In this document: positions 12,808-13,177 of the stretch, in pieces | Position numbering within the stretch: the stretch's first letter is position 1 | Layout: every line of letters begins with the position of its first letter | Source: Omnitrophica WOR_2 bacterium GWA2_47_8 | GTDB taxonomy: Bacteria > Omnitrophota > Gorgyraeia > Zapsychrales > GWA2-47-8 | Assembly (NCBI GenBank): GCA_001805375.1 | Contig: MHFY01000149.1 | Span: 1-13,177 of the forward strand | Length of the DNA stretch: 13,177 bases | Reading direction: 5' to 3' | Position numbers and translations under genes: made by a program | The notes under the pieces: model-generated | Database searches by the model: none | What the model was told of the DNA's origin: nothing | The model's input: the letters and a program-made list of their open reading frames with translations, nothing else

Positions 12808-13177
12808 TTATTCTTTAACCCGGATGGACTTGGCGAGATTTTTTAGTTGCTCGCGATTTTTGAGCACTGCCTGCTTACTGCCTGTCATTTTTACAAAAAT
12901 TTGGGTACCACCGCGTTCAACCACAGCGGCGATCATGCTGGGAACATCCGGACCGGCCTTGTCCTGCAATTGCGTAAAATCGAACATTTGAACGGGAAGA
13001 TTAGATGAGGTTGGGAATTTTTCCTGCCGATTAATAAAACTTTCCAAATCAGGCGTTGCGGGGACCTCGATCTGGATCTGCTGCATCCAGCGCGTGACAT
13101 TGGGGACCATCCCGCCCGCTGAACCTCCCAATGAAATGATCGTCGCCTCCACCACGGCATTGGGGTCTGTCCCGGAA
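12808..13177 (-). CDS. C-terminal part of an unassigned protein upstream of resB (5' end outside window)
   Basis: The frame is open to the window edge, giving 122 residues of a longer protein. The GTG at 13155 is internal to the open frame and need not be the start. The visible part has a small residue-rich strand ISLGGSAGGMVPNVTRWMQQ, a variable acidic middle, and a C-terminal segment GGTQIFVKMTGSKQAVLKNR ending in KNLAKSIRV. I recall a family of hypothetical proteins, seen near cytochrome c biogenesis genes in PVC bacteria, with a similar GG..ANV.RW..Q motif and a FFK-x-TG segment; this is memory, not a search result. It ends two bases before resB, so it belongs to the same operon. Location and function are unknown; an exported or lipoprotein form is likely but its N-terminus is not seen. 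Confidence 0.75.
   Translation of the reverse strand, partial: SGTDPNAVVEATIISLGGSAGGMVPNVTRWMQQIQIEVPATPDLESFINRQEKFPTSSNLPVQMFDFTQLQDKAGPDVPSMIAAVVERGGTQIFVKMTGSKQAVLKNREQLKNLAKSIRVKE

Noticed and set aside
13155..13177. GTG at 13155 as the start of the gene upstream of resB
   Set aside because: The frame stays open to the window edge, no ribosome binding site precedes the GTG, and an exported protein would need an N-terminal signal that is not seen after it.

Overview
The window is a compact bacterial chromosome segment of moderate GC content. Thirteen protein genes are supported and all but one lie on the minus strand; no RNA genes, CRISPR array, prophage or transposase are seen. Gene content (Nfu-type Fe-S carrier, LhgO, dual-CDGSH protein, MetX/MetW, NadA, QueG, MiaB, System II cytochrome c maturation) points to a free-living Gram-negative bacterium. 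The arrangement around ResB/CcsA, with a partner protein carrying a GG..xNVxRW signature, recalls PVC-superphylum bacteria and their relatives (Omnitrophota-like). That placement is inference from remembered family patterns and cannot be proved from this window.

Layout, left to right. 5-902: a two-gene minus-strand operon of an Nfu Fe-S carrier followed by a pterin carbinolamine dehydratase, with its own promoter. 1008-2204: the FAD enzyme LhgO. 2205-2586: an intergenic stretch with two unrelated palindromic elements and two divergent promoters. 2587-2835: the only plus-strand gene, a dual-CDGSH Fe-S protein that appears to be leaderless. It ends in a strong terminator shared with a convergent exported protein of unknown function (2888-3520). 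3630-5355: overlapping metX-metW for methionine synthesis, driven by a near-consensus promoter. 5519-6553: nadA. 6554-6989: the second large intergenic stretch, with the nadA promoter and two cloverleaf-like repeat elements. 6990-9360: queG and miaB, both tRNA anticodon-loop modification enzymes. 9464-13177: a translationally coupled operon of a partial exported protein, resB, ccsA and an unrecognised 78-residue protein.

Several genes use Fe-S clusters (Nfu, CDGSH, NadA, QueG, MiaB) and the ResB/CcsA pair handles heme, so iron cofactors are a recurrent theme, though the genes are not one operon.

The most unusual content is between the genes. A cloverleaf-like repeat occurs twice (2275-2420 and 6657-6831), in the same orientation and upstream of two minus-strand promoters, with two compensatory base-pair changes that preserve its stems. 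A second cloverleaf-like element abuts the queG stop codon. Two inverted arrays of degenerate heptamers, with different heptamer sequences but the same architecture, lie at the 3' ends of nadA and miaB.
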